Source: Duganella sp. Leaf126 (GTDB lineage Bacteria > Pseudomonadota > Gammaproteobacteria > Burkholderiales > Burkholderiaceae_D). From it: a stretch of 64,000 nt of DNA. Location: contig NZ_LMNW01000032.1 in NCBI RefSeq assembly GCF_001423125.1, positions 62,214-126,213 of the forward strand, written 5' to 3'. Positions within the stretch are counted from its first letter, which is position 1. Every line of letters begins with the position of its first letter. The notes under the pieces were generated by a model, which worked only from the letters and a program-made list of their open reading frames with translations, had not been told where the DNA came from and made no database searches. Of the stretch, positions 9,321-18,648 are shown piece after piece. A program made the translations under genes and the position numbers.

Positions 9321-9950
9321 ATGAAAGCTGACTACACCGACGTTCGCCAGCACATTCTCGATCAGGGGAAGGCCATCATCACGCGCAAGGGTTTTGCCGG
9401 CGTGGGCCTGAACGAGATTTTGACGGCGGCGGCCGTGCCCAAGGGGTCGTTCTACCATTACTTCAAGTCGAAGGAATTGTATGGCGAGGCCTTGCTGGCC
9501 GACTACGTGGCGCAGTACCTGGTGCACATGGATGGCTTGCTGGTGCAGCCGGGCAAACCGGTGGCGTCGTGCCTGATGGCTTACTGGGACAGCTGGTTCA
9601 GCGACATGGGCGAGGCCACTGGCGAGGCGGACAGCTGTAATGTCCGCTGCCTCGTGGTCAAGCTCAGCAGCGAGGTGGCCGATATGTCGGAGCCGATGCG
9701 CGTGGCCCTGCGCGACGGTACCGACCAGATCATCGCCCGCCTAGCCGCCGCCCTCGACCGCGGGGTGGCCGACGGTTCGCTGCCGGCCGTGCCGGATCCG
9801 GCCGACCTGGCGCAAACGCTGTACCAGCTGTGGCTGGGCGCTGCCCTGCTGACCAAGCTGCGGCGCGAACCGAGCGCCCTGCATTCGGCCTGGCGCACCA
9901 CGCTCGCACTGCTGCAGCTGGCGCCGTCTGCCTATCGGGCACGCGGATAA
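9321..9950 (+). CDS. TetR-family repressor, NemR/AcuR-like electrophile sensor
   Basis: 209 residues. The N-terminal TetR helix-turn-helix includes the NemR-like stretch VPKGSFYHYFKSKELYG, and the ligand domain has RCLVVKLSSEVADMSEPMR. In E. coli NemR a reactive cysteine in the corresponding region senses quinones, aldehydes and chlorine species. Cys106 and Cys110 are candidates here. I prefer the ATG at 9321 (MKADYTDVRQ) over 9309 because family members begin there and GGTGG lies just upstream. It is flanked by two identical-arm operators and followed by an aldehyde reductase and a DJ-1 protein. It most likely represses itself and those detoxification genes until modified by an electrophile. 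Confidence 0.87.
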   Translation: MKADYTDVRQHILDQGKAIITRKGFAGVGLNEILTAAAVPKGSFYHYFKSKELYGEALLADYVAQYLVHMDGLLVQPGKPVASCLMAYWDSWFSDMGEATGEADSCNVRCLVVKLSSEVADMSEPMRVALRDGTDQIIARLAAALDRGVADGSLPAVPDPADLAQTLYQLWLGAALLTKLRREPSALHSAWRTTLALLQLAPSAYRARG

Positions 9951-9980
9951 ACCGCCGGCGTTTTTTTTTGACACCGATTC

Positions 9981-9995
9981 TAGACGACCAGTCTA
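9981..9995. promoter_or_regulatory. NemR-type operator upstream of the aldehyde reductase gene
   Basis: TAGAC-GACCA-GTCTA, with arms identical to the site at 9286-9300 and only the spacer differing. It ends 16 bases before the reductase ATG, with AAGGAG between them, so repressor bound here would block transcription of the reductase/DJ-1 unit. A run of nine T at 9961-9969 lies just before it. Confidence 0.75.
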
Positions 9996-10011
9996 ATAAT
10001 AAGGAGCAACA

Positions 10012-11169
10012 ATGAACAATTTCGACTTCCATAACCCGACCCGCATCGTGTTCGGCGCCGACACCGTCGGCAAGCTTGCCACCCTGGTACAGCACGACGC
10101 CCGGGTACTGGTCCTGTTCGGCGGCGCCAGCGCCGAGAAAACCGGCACCCTGGCCGAAGTGCGCGCCGCGCTCGGCGAGCGCACGGTGCGCGAGTTCGGC
10201 GGCATCGAACCCAATCCCAGCTACGAAACGCTGATGCGCGCCGTGCAGCTGGTGCGCGAAGAACAGATCGACTTCCTGCTGGCCGTGGGCGGCGGTTCCG
10301 TGATCGACGGCACCAAGTTCGTCGCGGCGGCCGCGCTGTACGACGGCGAGCCGTGGGACATCGCCCGGCAGGGCGGCGCCAATGTCGTGCGCGCCCTGCC
10401 GTTCGGCACGGTGTTGACGCTGCCGGCCACCGGGTCCGAAATGAACAACGGCGGCGTGGTCACGCACAAGGCCACCCAGTCCAAGCTGGCGTTCCGCCAC
10501 GCCCTGCTGTTCCCGGCGTTCTCGATTCTCGATCCGCGCAAGACCTATACCCTGCCCACCAGGCAGATCGCCAACGGCCTGGTCGATGCCTTCGTCCACA
10601 CCACCGAGCAGTACCTGACCTACCCGGTCGATGCCCGCGTGCAGGACCGCTTTGCCGAAGGCTTGCTGCAAACGCTGGTGGAGATCGCGCCGCAGGCCGT
10701 GGCCACGCCCAACGACTACGACACGCGCGCCAACCTGGTGTGGACCGCGACCCTGGCCTTGAACGGCCTGATCGGCGCAGGCGTGCCGCAGGACTGGGCC
10801 ACCCACATGATCGGCCACGAACTGACGGCACTGTACGACATCGACCACGCCCGCACGCTGGCGCTGGTGTTGCCGGCTCTGCTCGACGTACAGCGCGAGC
10901 AAAAACGCGGCAAGCTGCTACAGTTTGCCGAACGCGTGTGGGGCATCACCGACGGCAGCGACGAGCAGCGCATCGACGCGGCCATCGCCCGCACCCGCGC
11001 CTTCTTCGAGGGGCTCGGTATTCCGACCCGCCTGGCCGCCTACCAGCTCGGCGACGAGGCCGTGGAAGCCGTCCTCAAGCAATTGCAGGCGCACGGCATG
11101 ACGGCGCTGGGCGAGCATGGCGATATCGACCTGGCGCGCAGCCGCAAAATTTTACAGGCAGCACTCTGA
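10012..11169 (+). CDS. Iron-containing alcohol dehydrogenase, YqhD-like aldehyde reductase
   Basis: 385 residues, group III metal-dependent alcohol dehydrogenase. It is expected to reduce toxic short-chain aldehydes (such as methylglyoxal, acrolein and malondialdehyde) with NADPH. The nucleotide-binding loop GGGS is at 93-96. The metal ligands of E. coli YqhD (D194, H198, H267, H281) have counterparts at D192, H196, H265 and H279 (LVDAFVHTTEQY; THMIGHE; YDIDHA). AAGGAG precedes the ATG. Its operator and position behind a NemR-like repressor indicate induction by electrophiles. The next gene, encoding a DJ-1 protein, begins 36 bases on, probably in the same transcript. Confidence 0.9.
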   Translation: MNNFDFHNPTRIVFGADTVGKLATLVQHDARVLVLFGGASAEKTGTLAEVRAALGERTVREFGGIEPNPSYETLMRAVQLVREEQIDFLLAVGGGSVIDGTKFVAAAALYDGEPWDIARQGGANVVRALPFGTVLTLPATGSEMNNGGVVTHKATQSKLAFRHALLFPAFSILDPRKTYTLPTRQIANGLVDAFVHTTEQYLTYPVDARVQDRFAEGLLQTLVEIAPQAVATPNDYDTRANLVWTATLALNGLIGAGVPQDWATHMIGHELTALYDIDHARTLALVLPALLDVQREQKRGKLLQFAERVWGITDGSDEQRIDAAIARTRAFFEGLGIPTRLAAYQLGDEAVEAVLKQLQAHGMTALGEHGDIDLARSRKILQAAL

Positions 11170-11205
11170 TCCACCACCTCAACTGACGACCGACAAGGAC
11201 ACGCT

Positions 11206-11886
11206 ATGAACATACTGATGGTACTGACCTCGCACGACCAACTGGGCGACACCGGCAAGAAAACCGGCTTCTGGCTCGAAGAATTCGCCGCGCCGTATTA
11301 CACGCTGAAAAACGCCGGCGCCAAGCTGACCGTGGTGTCGCCGGCTGGCGGCCAGCCGCCGCTCGATCCGAAAAGCGACGAAGCCGATGCCCAGACCGAA
11401 GCGACCAAGCGTTTCAAGGCCGACCCGGAAGCGCAAGCCGTGCTGGCCAATACCGGCAAGCTCGCCGACGTCAAGGCGCAGGACTTCGACGCCGTGTTCT
11501 ACCCGGGCGGCCACGGCCCGCTGTGGGACCTGGCCGAGAACCGCGATTCGATCCAGCTGATCGAAACCATGATCGCTGCCGGCAAGCCGGTCGCCACCGT
11601 GTGCCACGCGCCGGGCGTGTTGCGCCACGTGAAAGCAGCCGACGGCACGCCGCTGGTCAAGGGCAAGAAGGTCACCGGCTTCACCAACACCGAGGAAGAA
11701 GCGGTCGGCCTGACCAAGATCGTGCCGTTCCTGGTGGAAGACATGCTCAAGCAAAACGGCGGCAACTACTCGAAAGTGGGCGACTGGCAATCGTACGCGA
11801 TCACCGACGGCATCCTGGTGACCGGCCAGAACCCGGCCTCGTCGGAAGCGGCGGCCGAGGCGCTGCTGAAACTGCTGGCAAAATAA
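11206..11886 (+). CDS. DJ-1/PfpI-family protein, probable glutathione-independent glyoxalase
   Basis: 226 residues of the HchA/Hsp31-like branch of the DJ-1 superfamily. The nucleophile elbow carries Cys133-His134 (TVCHAPGV), and the conserved acid is Glu25 (GFWLEE). The family converts methylglyoxal to lactate without glutathione or acts on glycated adducts. Cluster context (aldehyde reductase upstream, NemR-like control) favours reactive-carbonyl detoxification. It could instead be a class 1 amidotransferase-like protein of unknown substrate. The reading frame is compact, and its ATG follows GACAAGGACACGCT. Confidence 0.85.
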   Translation: MNILMVLTSHDQLGDTGKKTGFWLEEFAAPYYTLKNAGAKLTVVSPAGGQPPLDPKSDEADAQTEATKRFKADPEAQAVLANTGKLADVKAQDFDAVFYPGGHGPLWDLAENRDSIQLIETMIAAGKPVATVCHAPGVLRHVKAADGTPLVKGKKVTGFTNTEEEAVGLTKIVPFLVEDMLKQNGGNYSKVGDWQSYAITDGILVTGQNPASSEAAAEALLKLLAK

Positions 11887-11970
11887 AGCTGTTCCCCGCG
11901 TGGCCAACCGGCGTATAGTGATTTGGCGACACATTTTCTGTCGCGCCATCCTATCAATGCGAGGTCACTC

Positions 11971-12276
11971 ATGAAAAAGCTGTTAGTTGCCGGCATGCTG
12001 CTGGCGTTGAGCGGCGCGGCGTTTGCCGCCGAGCCCACCGCCCAGCAAACCAAGATGAAAACCTGTAACGCCGAAGCCACGGGCAAGAAGGGCGAGGAGC
12101 GCAAGGCATTCATGAAGCAATGCCTGAGCGCCAAGCCCGCGGCGCCAGCAGCCGCGGCGGAACCCGAGATTCCGCTGAGCCAGCAAAACAAGATGAAAAA
12201 ATGCAATAACGACGCGGTCGGCAAAAAAGGCGACGAGCGCAAGGTCTTCATGAAAGCCTGCCTGAGCGCCAAGTAA
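11971..12276 (+). CDS. PsiF-repeat secreted protein
   Basis: 101 residues. A signal peptide (MKKLLVAGMLLALSGAAFA) is followed by two PsiF repeats, each of the form QQ-x-KMK-x-CN...GKKG-x-ERK-x-FMK-x-CLSAK, joined by a Pro/Ala linker. Each repeat has two cysteines that probably pair after export. In E. coli psiF is phosphate-starvation induced, but the molecular function of the family is unknown. I chose the ATG at 11971 because GAGGT precedes it and the signal peptide starts there. A strong terminator follows. Confidence 0.85.
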   Translation: MKKLLVAGMLLALSGAAFAAEPTAQQTKMKTCNAEATGKKGEERKAFMKQCLSAKPAAPAAAAEPEIPLSQQNKMKKCNNDAVGKKGDERKVFMKACLSAK

Positions 12277-12302
12277 CACGACCGACGTCAGCCGTATCCC
12301 AG

Positions 12303-12340
12303 AACGCCACCGGTGCCCTGCGCCGGCTGGCGTTTTTTTT
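12303..12340 (+). terminator. Rho-independent terminator after the PsiF-like gene
   Basis: AACGCCACCGG (12303-12313) pairs with CCGGCTGGCGTT (12323-12334) around a short GC-rich loop, followed by a run of eight T (12333-12340). Confidence 0.8.
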
Positions 12341-12411
12341 CGCGCACCCGCACATTGCCGGGCTGGCACATAAATTGCACTAAACATACTTTTTGTGATC
12401 GACCACGAGTA

Positions 12412-15000
12412 ATGAACGCACATCCCCTACCGCGTTCGGACATGTTTTTACCCTACATGCCGGACGTCGCGCGCTGCGAGCTGTCGCTGCGCGAACTGAA
12501 CCAGATGTGGCAGCTGATCGAATCGTCGGCCAGGATGAACTGCCCGGCCGAGGCGCGCCTGCTGCTGCCTGCCATGGTGACCACCCGCACCGGCTTCGCG
12601 CAGCTGGAACAGTCGCTGATCACCAACCTGGTGCAGGAAAAAGTCAAGCAGGTGCTGACCAGGCTCGGCACCCAGGCCCGGTATGCGATCGACATCCTGG
12701 TGCGCAACCTGTTCGAGCGCACCGCCGATGTCGGCTTCCTGGCCACCGATGCCGACCTGTGCGCCTTCGTTGCCGGCAGCGACCATGCCGGCGCCGCGCT
12801 GGACGCGGCGCGCCGGCGCCTGGCCGCCTACCGCGACAAGTACACCGTGTACGACGATATCGTGCTGCTCGATACCGCCGGCCGGGTGCTGGTGCAGGCC
12901 GACATGGGCACGCCGGTGCTGCGCAGCGCCGATCCGCTGCTGGCCGCCACCCTGGCCGCCGACGGCTACGTGGAAACCTTCCGCGCCACCGACCTGCGGC
13001 CCGGCACATCGCGCGCGCTCGTGTACTCGCACCGCATGCGCGACTCGCGCAGCGGCGAGACGGTCGGCGTGCTGTGCCTGTGCTTCAATTTCGAGCACGA
13101 GATGGACGCCATCTTTGCCGCCTACCGCGATCCGTCGCACCGCGCCAACATGCTGCTGCTCGACGCCGACAACCGCGTGGTCAGCAGCGCCGACCCGCTG
13201 TGGATCCCGCCCGGCGTGCGGGTGCCGGTCAATGCCGGCGGCGCCGCCCGCCCGCTGCTGTTCGGCGGCCGCGAATACCTGGTGCAGACGTTCGGCTGCA
13301 CCGACTACCAGGGCTATCCGGGGCCCGCCGGCTGGAAGGCGCAGCTGATGGTGCCGCTCGACCTGGCCTTTCGCGACAGCGGCGCCGACGCCATGGACGG
13401 CATCGATGCGGACCTGGTGCAGGGTCTGCTCTCGCACGCGCAGGCCTTCAGCCCGCCCCTGCATGCGCTGATGACGGCCGTCACCCGCACCACGCGCACC
13501 ATCGGACGCATCGTCTGGAACGGCAAGATCACCAGCCGCAGCGGCGCCGATGACGACGTCAATACGGGGGCGGGAGCGGGCCGCAACCGCCTCAACACCA
13601 TCCTCGACCAGATTACCGGCACCGGCGCGCGCAGCGATGCGCTGTTCTCGCGCTCGATCCGCGACCTGTACCAGACCGTGCTGGCCGCCAGCATCGGCCA
13701 GGCCGAGCTGACCGCGCAACTGCTGGTGGACATGCTGGACCGCAACCTCTACGAGCGTGCCAACGACTGCCGCTGGTGGGCGCTCACCGCCCAGCTGCGC
13801 AGCGGCCTGGCGCAGCCGGGCCCCGGCCAGGAAGCGGCGATCGGCGCCGTGCTGGCCCAGATCAACCGCCTGTACACCGTGTATGCGCGGCTGTTCTTGT
13901 ACGACCGCCAGGGCCGTATCGTCGCTGCCACCGGTACGCAGCCGCTGCCGCGCAGCCAGGTCGATGCGGCCACGCTGGGCCGCGTCTGCGCGCTGCGCAG
14001 CGACCTCGATCACCATGTCGAGCCGTTTGCGCCATCGCCCCTGTACGGCGATGCGCCGACCTTCATCTATCACGCCGCCATCCGCCACCCGGGGCAGCCA
14101 TCCACCGTGGTGGGCGGCATCGGCGTGGTGTTCGATGCAGGCCCGGAGCTGGCCAACATGCTGCACAGCGGCGTGGCGGGACGGCGCAATATGCACGCCT
14201 ATTTCATCACGCCCGAGCGGCAGGTGCTGGCCAGCACCGACGCCGCCCACCCGCCCGGCGCCACGCTGGCGCTGCCGGCCGCGCAACTGGCCACGCTGCT
14301 GGCGGCAGTCGACCGCTGCGGGCGGGGCAGCGGTTCGCAGATCATGGAGTATGACGGCCAGTACGTGATTGCGGCCTGCTCGCGCGCATCCGGCTACCGC
14401 GAATTCCGGCGCGGTGCGGGGGTGGAGCAGCCGGTACTGGCGCTGCTGCTGGAATCGTTCGGACCGGTGCGCGACCGGCGCGAACTGGCGGCGCTGAGCG
14501 CGCAAGGGGCGCCGGTGGAACAGGCCGAGGCGGTGGCGAGCGGCGGCGCCGACTACGCCATTTTCCACGCCGGCCGCGCACTGATGGCGCTCGCAGCGCG
14601 CGCGGTGCAGGAAGCGGTGCCGTTCGCCCGCGTGCAGCGGGCGGCGGGCAACTACCCGGCCCGCGTGGGCATGCTCGACGTGGCGCCGGGCGGCGGCAGC
14701 AAGCAGTTCGTGTGGGTATTCGACCTGGCGCTGCTGGCCACCGGCAGCGCCGCCACCATCACCGACAACAGCCAGGTGATGCTGGTAAACTTGCGCAGCG
14801 GGGGCAGCGGCGCCGGCACCATCGGCCTGCTGGTCGATGACCTGCACTCGGTGCAGCAGTTCGCCGACAGCGCGCTGACCGCCTCGCCGATTGGCGCAGG
14901 CAGCCAGGCGCTGGCGCCGAGCCTGATCACGGCCAACGGCGGCAAGCTCCTGATCGAGGCGATCGACCTGGAACGGCTGGCCTTGCGGCTGGGGTTGTGA
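12412..15000 (+). CDS. Large sensor protein with two cache-like modules and a C-terminal CheW-like domain
   Basis: 862 residues without an obvious signal peptide or membrane helix. Two related halves can be seen. Each opens with a helix ending in RNL-[FY]-ER-x-x-D (VRNLFERTADVGFLAT; DRNLYERANDCRWWALT). Each then has a YTVY-x-[DR] segment and a LDTAGR-VL / YDRQGR-IV strand typical of cache/PAS sensor folds. The last about 130 residues (FDLALLATGS..., IGLLVDDLHSVQ..., LIEAIDLERLAL) look like a CheW fold, which would dock to a CheA kinase or receptor array. The start ATG has only a weak GAG upstream; an internal Met at codon 11 is possible. It stands alone after a terminator. A soluble sensor that couples directly to the chemotaxis machinery is the best reading. 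Confidence 0.7.
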   Translation: MNAHPLPRSDMFLPYMPDVARCELSLRELNQMWQLIESSARMNCPAEARLLLPAMVTTRTGFAQLEQSLITNLVQEKVKQVLTRLGTQARYAIDILVRNLFERTADVGFLATDADLCAFVAGSDHAGAALDAARRRLAAYRDKYTVYDDIVLLDTAGRVLVQADMGTPVLRSADPLLAATLAADGYVETFRATDLRPGTSRALVYSHRMRDSRSGETVGVLCLCFNFEHEMDAIFAAYRDPSHRANMLLLDADNRVVSSADPLWIPPGVRVPVNAGGAARPLLFGGREYLVQTFGCTDYQGYPGPAGWKAQLMVPLDLAFRDSGADAMDGIDADLVQGLLSHAQAFSPPLHALMTAVTRTTRTIGRIVWNGKITSRSGADDDVNTGAGAGRNRLNTILDQITGTGARSDALFSRSIRDLYQTVLAASIGQAELTAQLLVDMLDRNLYERANDCRWWALTAQLRSGLAQPGPGQEAAIGAVLAQINRLYTVYARLFLYDRQGRIVAATGTQPLPRSQVDAATLGRVCALRSDLDHHVEPFAPSPLYGDAPTFIYHAAIRHPGQPSTVVGGIGVVFDAGPELANMLHSGVAGRRNMHAYFITPERQVLASTDAAHPPGATLALPAAQLATLLAAVDRCGRGSGSQIMEYDGQYVIAACSRASGYREFRRGAGVEQPVLALLLESFGPVRDRRELAALSAQGAPVEQAEAVASGGADYAIFHAGRALMALAARAVQEAVPFARVQRAAGNYPARVGMLDVAPGGGSKQFVWVFDLALLATGSAATITDNSQVMLVNLRSGGSGAGTIGLLVDDLHSVQQFADSALTASPIGAGSQALAPSLITANGGKLLIEAIDLERLALRLGL

Positions 15001-15054
15001 CGCCCGGTAGCGGGGCCGGGCTTTGACGCTGCGTCCGGCCGGCCTGTCACCACC

Positions 15055-16368
15055 TTACGGTTGTGCAGTGCCTTGCGCAGCGCTGCGGCGGCGGTACAGG
15101 AACAGCGTTGCCAGCAGGCCGCAGACGGCGGCAAACGTGAGCCACCAGCCGGGCGCACTCTTGTCGCCGGTGGCCTCGATCAGGCCGGTGGCCACGGCCG
15201 GCGTGAAGCCGCCGAAGACGGCGGTGGCCAGGCTGTAGGCCAGCGAGAAGCCCACGGTGCGCACTTCCACCGGCATCACTTCGGTCAGCGCCACCACCAT
15301 TGCGCCGTTATAGCTGGCGTACAGGAACGACAGCCACAGTTCCACTTCCAGCATGCGGGTAAAGCTCGGGGCCTGCACCAGCCAGTGCAGCGCCGGCCAG
15401 GCGGTCAGGATGGCCAGCACCGTGCAGCCGGCCAGCAGCGGCCGGCGGCCCACGCGGTCCGACAGCGCGCCCATCACCGGCAGCCAGATGAAGTTCGACA
15501 CCCCCACGCACAGCGTCACCAGGAGCGCGGCGCTGGTGGTCAAATGCAGCACCGACTTGCCGAACGTGGGCGTGTACACGGTAATCAGGTAGAACGACAC
15601 GGTGGTCATCGACACCAGCATCATGCCGGCGACGATCAGGCCCCAGTTGGCCGCCATCGAGCGGAAGATCTCGCGCAGTTCGGGGCGGTGCTTGCGGGCC
15701 TTGAACTCCTCGGTCTCCTGCAGCGAACGGCGGATCACGAACAGCACCGGCACGATCAGGCAGCCGACGAAGAACGGCAGACGCCAGCCCCACTCGCTCA
15801 CCTGGGCGGGAGCGAGCAGCTGATTCAGGCCGAAGCCCAGTGCGGCAGCGGCAACGATGGCCACCTGCTGGCTGGCCGACTGCCAGCTCACATAAAAGCC
15901 CTTGCGGCCCGGCGGCGCCATTTCGGACAGGTAGACCGACACGCCGCCCAGTTCCACGCCGGCCGAGAAGCCCTGCAGCAGCCGGCCGGTCAGCACCAGC
16001 AGCGGCGCAGCGTAGCCGATGGTGGCGTAGCCGGGCACGCAGGCGATCAGCAGGGTACCGGCCGCCATCAGCGCCAGCGTCACGATCAGCCCCTTGCGGC
16101 GGCCCACGCGGTCGACATAGGCGCCGAGGATGATGGCGCCCAATGGCCGCATCAGGAAGCCGGCGCCGAAGGTCATGAAGGTCATCATCAGCGATGCCAC
16201 TTCGTCGGTGGCCGGGAAGAAGGCAGCGGCGATGGCGTTGGCATAAAAGCCGAACAGGAAGAAGTCGAACATCTCCATGAAATTGCCGCTGACGACACGG
16301 AACACGGTGCCGATGCGCGATGGCGCGGCGGGCGGCGGGCTGGAAATGCTGGAAGGAATGGCTGACAT
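15055..16368 (-). CDS. MFS transporter, metabolite:H+ symporter family (citrate/tricarballylate type)
   Basis: 437 residues with 12 predicted membrane helices. The MFS signature loop [12 protein letters not shown] lies between helices 2 and 3 and its relaxed repeat [11 protein letters not shown] in the second half. [15 protein letters not shown] in helix 1 and [15 protein letters not shown] in helix 4 match the citrate/alpha-ketoglutarate/shikimate proton symporter group. The likely job is uptake of a di- or tricarboxylate; the substrate cannot be fixed from sequence. The start MSAIPSSI has AGAGGTAGCC just upstream. The open frame extends further 5', but that part shows no family similarity. 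Confidence 0.85.
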   Translation of the reverse strand: MSAIPSSISSPPPAAPSRIGTVFRVVSGNFMEMFDFFLFGFYANAIAAAFFPATDEVASLMMTFMTFGAGFLMRPLGAIILGAYVDRVGRRKGLIVTLALMAAGTLLIACVPGYATIGYAAPLLVLTGRLLQGFSAGVELGGVSVYLSEMAPPGRKGFYVSWQSASQQVAIVAAAALGFGLNQLLAPAQVSEWGWRLPFFVGCLIVPVLFVIRRSLQETEEFKARKHRPELREIFRSMAANWGLIVAGMMLVSMTTVSFYLITVYTPTFGKSVLHLTTSAALLVTLCVGVSNFIWLPVMGALSDRVGRRPLLAGCTVLAILTAWPALHWLVQAPSFTRMLEVELWLSFLYASYNGAMVVALTEVMPVEVRTVGFSLAYSLATAVFGGFTPAVATGLIEATGDKSAPGWWLTFAAVCGLLATLFLYRRRSAAQGTAQP

Positions 16369-16579
16369 GGCTACCTCTGCGTTAAAAAACTGTCTGCCAT
16401 TATTGATTTTTTCATTTGTAAAGTAAATCGGTAGTTTTGCCAGTGTTTTTGCGGCGCCGCCCCTGCTTGCGTAGCCGGGCTGCAACAAATTAGGTATTTC
16501 GCAACGATTCTTCGCTGCCGCCATGGCGTGCCAGTAAAATCGTCGCGACGGAAAAACCTGCACTTCGATCGAGGAAACC

Positions 16580-17212
16580 ATGCGCCGCATCCTGCTTGCC
16601 ACCCTGTTCACCGCCACCCTGCCCCTGCCCTGGACCGTGCACGCTGCCGACGCGACGCGCCAGGTGGCGCCCTTCATCGCGGTCAACGCGCGCGGCGCGT
16701 TTGCCATGACGGTGGAAGCGGGCAAGGCGCAATCGGTCAGGGTCAGCGGCGACGACGCCTTCGTGAATGCGCTGGAAACGCGCGTGGTGGACAACGAACT
16801 GGAAATTACGGTCAGCGGCAAGCTGCCGCGCAGCGGCAGCAGCAACGCCCACGTCACCATCACGCTGCCGTCGCTCAGCCGCGTCAAGGTGGAAGGCGCC
16901 GGCGAGACCATCATCACCGGCGTGGCCAGCGACCGCCTCGATATCGGCTACCAGGGCGCCGGCCGGCTGACCGCCAGCGGCAAGGTGCAGTACCTGCGCC
17001 TGAACGCCAGGGGCGTGGGGGAAGTCGACACCAAAGGTCTGCACGCCGAGCGCGTGGACGTCAACTTCAGCGGGGTCGGCGATGTGAAGGTGTACGCCAG
17101 CGACACCGTCAACGCCGTGGCCAAGGGCATGGGGTCGCTGACGTACTACGGCAAACCGAAGACGGTCAACAAGTCGGCGTCGGGCATCGGCAGCGTCAGC
17201 GCCGGCGACTGA
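16580..17212 (+). CDS. Secreted DUF2807 (head GIN domain) protein
   Basis: 210 residues: a signal peptide (about 1-23, cleaved near VHA-AD), then a right-handed beta-helix-like DUF2807 domain with Gly/Ser/Val-rich repeats ([37 protein letters not shown]). The function is unknown; such proteins are usually periplasmic or surface-associated. AGGAAACC precedes the ATG. Its stop is one base from the stop of a second DUF2807 gene on the opposite strand. Confidence 0.82.
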   Translation: MRRILLATLFTATLPLPWTVHAADATRQVAPFIAVNARGAFAMTVEAGKAQSVRVSGDDAFVNALETRVVDNELEITVSGKLPRSGSSNAHVTITLPSLSRVKVEGAGETIITGVASDRLDIGYQGAGRLTASGKVQYLRLNARGVGEVDTKGLHAERVDVNFSGVGDVKVYASDTVNAVAKGMGSLTYYGKPKTVNKSASGIGSVSAGD

Positions 17213-17213
17213 C

Positions 17214-18092
17214 TCACTGCACCAGCGTGATGCGCTTGCCGCTGACGCTGCGCTGGGCCGGGTTGCCGTACACGGTGATGCTGCCCGAGCCATTGCTGCC
17301 GGCTACCAGCGACCCGCTGGCCATCGCGGTCACGCTGCCCGACCCGTTGGTGGCGATGTCGGCGTCGCGGCTGGCGAGACCGGCCAGGTCGGCGCTGCCC
17401 GAACCGCTGAGGCGAACCCGCAGCCGTTCGACACTGCCGCTGGCGCTGGCGCTGCCCGACCCGCGCTGATCGAGCGTCAGCGACTGCCCCTGCAGGCGGC
17501 CCAGCTGCAGCCGCCCGGAGCCGTTCAGGGTGGCGTCGATGGCGGTGCTGGCTAGGCCGCTGGCGTTCATGCTGCCCGACCCGTTGAGACGGACATCGAA
17601 GCGGCCCACGCGGCCTGCGATCTCGGCCTCGCGCGAGCCGTTCAGGCGCAGGTCGAAGTCGCCGCCATCGAGGCCGCTCACCAGCAGCCGCCCGGAACCG
17701 CTGGCCTCGGCCTGGCGCAGGCGCGGCACGGTCAGCGTCACGCGCAGCGGCGAGGTCGTATAGATGCTGCCCTCGGTACGCACGCGCAAGGTGCCGCTGC
17801 TGGCGTCGGTGCGCAGCAGCGGCAGCAGGTTGCTGTCGCCCTCCACCGTCAGCGACGGCGCCGGTCCCACCCGCACCGTCACGATCAGCGAGCCGTTGAT
17901 GTCGACGCCGTCCACGCCGGCGCCCACGGCGCGCTGCTCGGTCACTACCTGGCCGTTGCCCCTGACCGCATCGCCGCCGAAGGCCGACTTGATCTGGGCG
18001 TTGCCGTCTTCCGGCACCACGATCACGGCGCAGCCGGCGATCAGTGCGAACAGCGGAACCAGGGCGGAAGAAGTAAGGGCGAAACGGCGCAT
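17214..18092 (-). CDS. DUF2807 lipoprotein
   Basis: 292 residues. The N-terminus has a lipoprotein signal with lipobox LIAGC, so it is predicted to be membrane-anchored by a lipidated Cys. The body is a DUF2807 beta-helix-like domain with a striking repeated NGSGS/SGSGS motif (NGSGSMNASG, NGSGRLQLG, RGSGSASASG, SGSGSADLAG, NGSGSVTAM, NGSGSITVYG) spaced about every 22 residues. That spacing probably marks one turn per coil. The start at MRRFALTS has AGGAA about 10 bases upstream. It converges with the other DUF2807 gene with one intervening base. Function is unknown. Confidence 0.8.
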   Translation of the reverse strand: MRRFALTSSALVPLFALIAGCAVIVVPEDGNAQIKSAFGGDAVRGNGQVVTEQRAVGAGVDGVDINGSLIVTVRVGPAPSLTVEGDSNLLPLLRTDASSGTLRVRTEGSIYTTSPLRVTLTVPRLRQAEASGSGRLLVSGLDGGDFDLRLNGSREAEIAGRVGRFDVRLNGSGSMNASGLASTAIDATLNGSGRLQLGRLQGQSLTLDQRGSGSASASGSVERLRVRLSGSGSADLAGLASRDADIATNGSGSVTAMASGSLVAGSNGSGSITVYGNPAQRSVSGKRITLVQ

Positions 18093-18226
18093 GGCAAAAT
18101 TCCTGTCAGTGATGATGTCGATAGGGCCACTGTAGCGGCAACACCGGGCGCGCCAGGACGCCATGCGACGGACGGTCGGATTCGGGGACTGAACTGCATT
18201 TTCGCGCGGCCGGCGCCGGTGCTACC

Positions 18227-18586
18227 ATGGCGGCCATGAACCCGACCCCCGACAGCCTGGCGCACCTGCGCACCCTCACCCGCCAGTTCGCCCGCGAGCG
18301 CAACTGGGCGCCGTTCCACACGCCGAAAAACCTGGCCATGGCCCTGTCGGTGGAAGTGGCCGAACTGGTCGAACATTTCCAGTGGCTGCCCACCGGCGCC
18401 GACGCCGAACTCGATGACGACGCCCGCCTCGGCATCCGCCACGAGCTGGCCGACGTGCTGCTCTACCTGGTGCAGCTGGCCGACCGGACCGGCGTGGACC
18501 TGCACGCCGCAGCGCTGGAAAAGATGGCGCTCAATGCGGCGAAATACCCGGCCGACCCATCGGCCGGCCTTCCCGCAAAACGCTGA
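18227..18586 (+). CDS. MazG-like nucleotide pyrophosphohydrolase
   Basis: 119-residue all-alpha NTP pyrophosphohydrolase of the MazG/RS21-C6 (dCTPase) group. Motifs read SVEVAELVEHFQW and RHELADVLLYLVQLAD, which provide the EExx...ExxD Mg2+ ligands; WAPFHTPKNLAMAL is typical of the RS21-C6-like branch. It probably sanitises non-canonical or excess dNTPs. Start choice between 18227 and 18236 (MNPTPDS) is open, since neither has a clear ribosome-binding site. It is divergent from the DUF2807 lipoprotein gene. Confidence 0.82.
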   Translation: MAAMNPTPDSLAHLRTLTRQFARERNWAPFHTPKNLAMALSVEVAELVEHFQWLPTGADAELDDDARLGIRHELADVLLYLVQLADRTGVDLHAAALEKMALNAAKYPADPSAGLPAKR

Positions 18587-18648
18587 CCGGCCCGACACTG
18601 TTGGTCCCGCCGCCGCCACCGCGCCCACCGCAACCGTCAGGACTGCTG

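Noticed and set aside
9944-9969. Terminator after the TetR gene
   Set aside because: Nine T residues are present, but the preceding stem is only about four base pairs, so a rho-independent terminator is not supported.
12448-14847. Minus-strand open frame of 799 codons opposite the CheW-like sensor gene
   Set aside because: Low-information His/Gln/Arg/Gly-rich translation typical of antisense frames; the plus-strand protein has coherent duplicated motifs.
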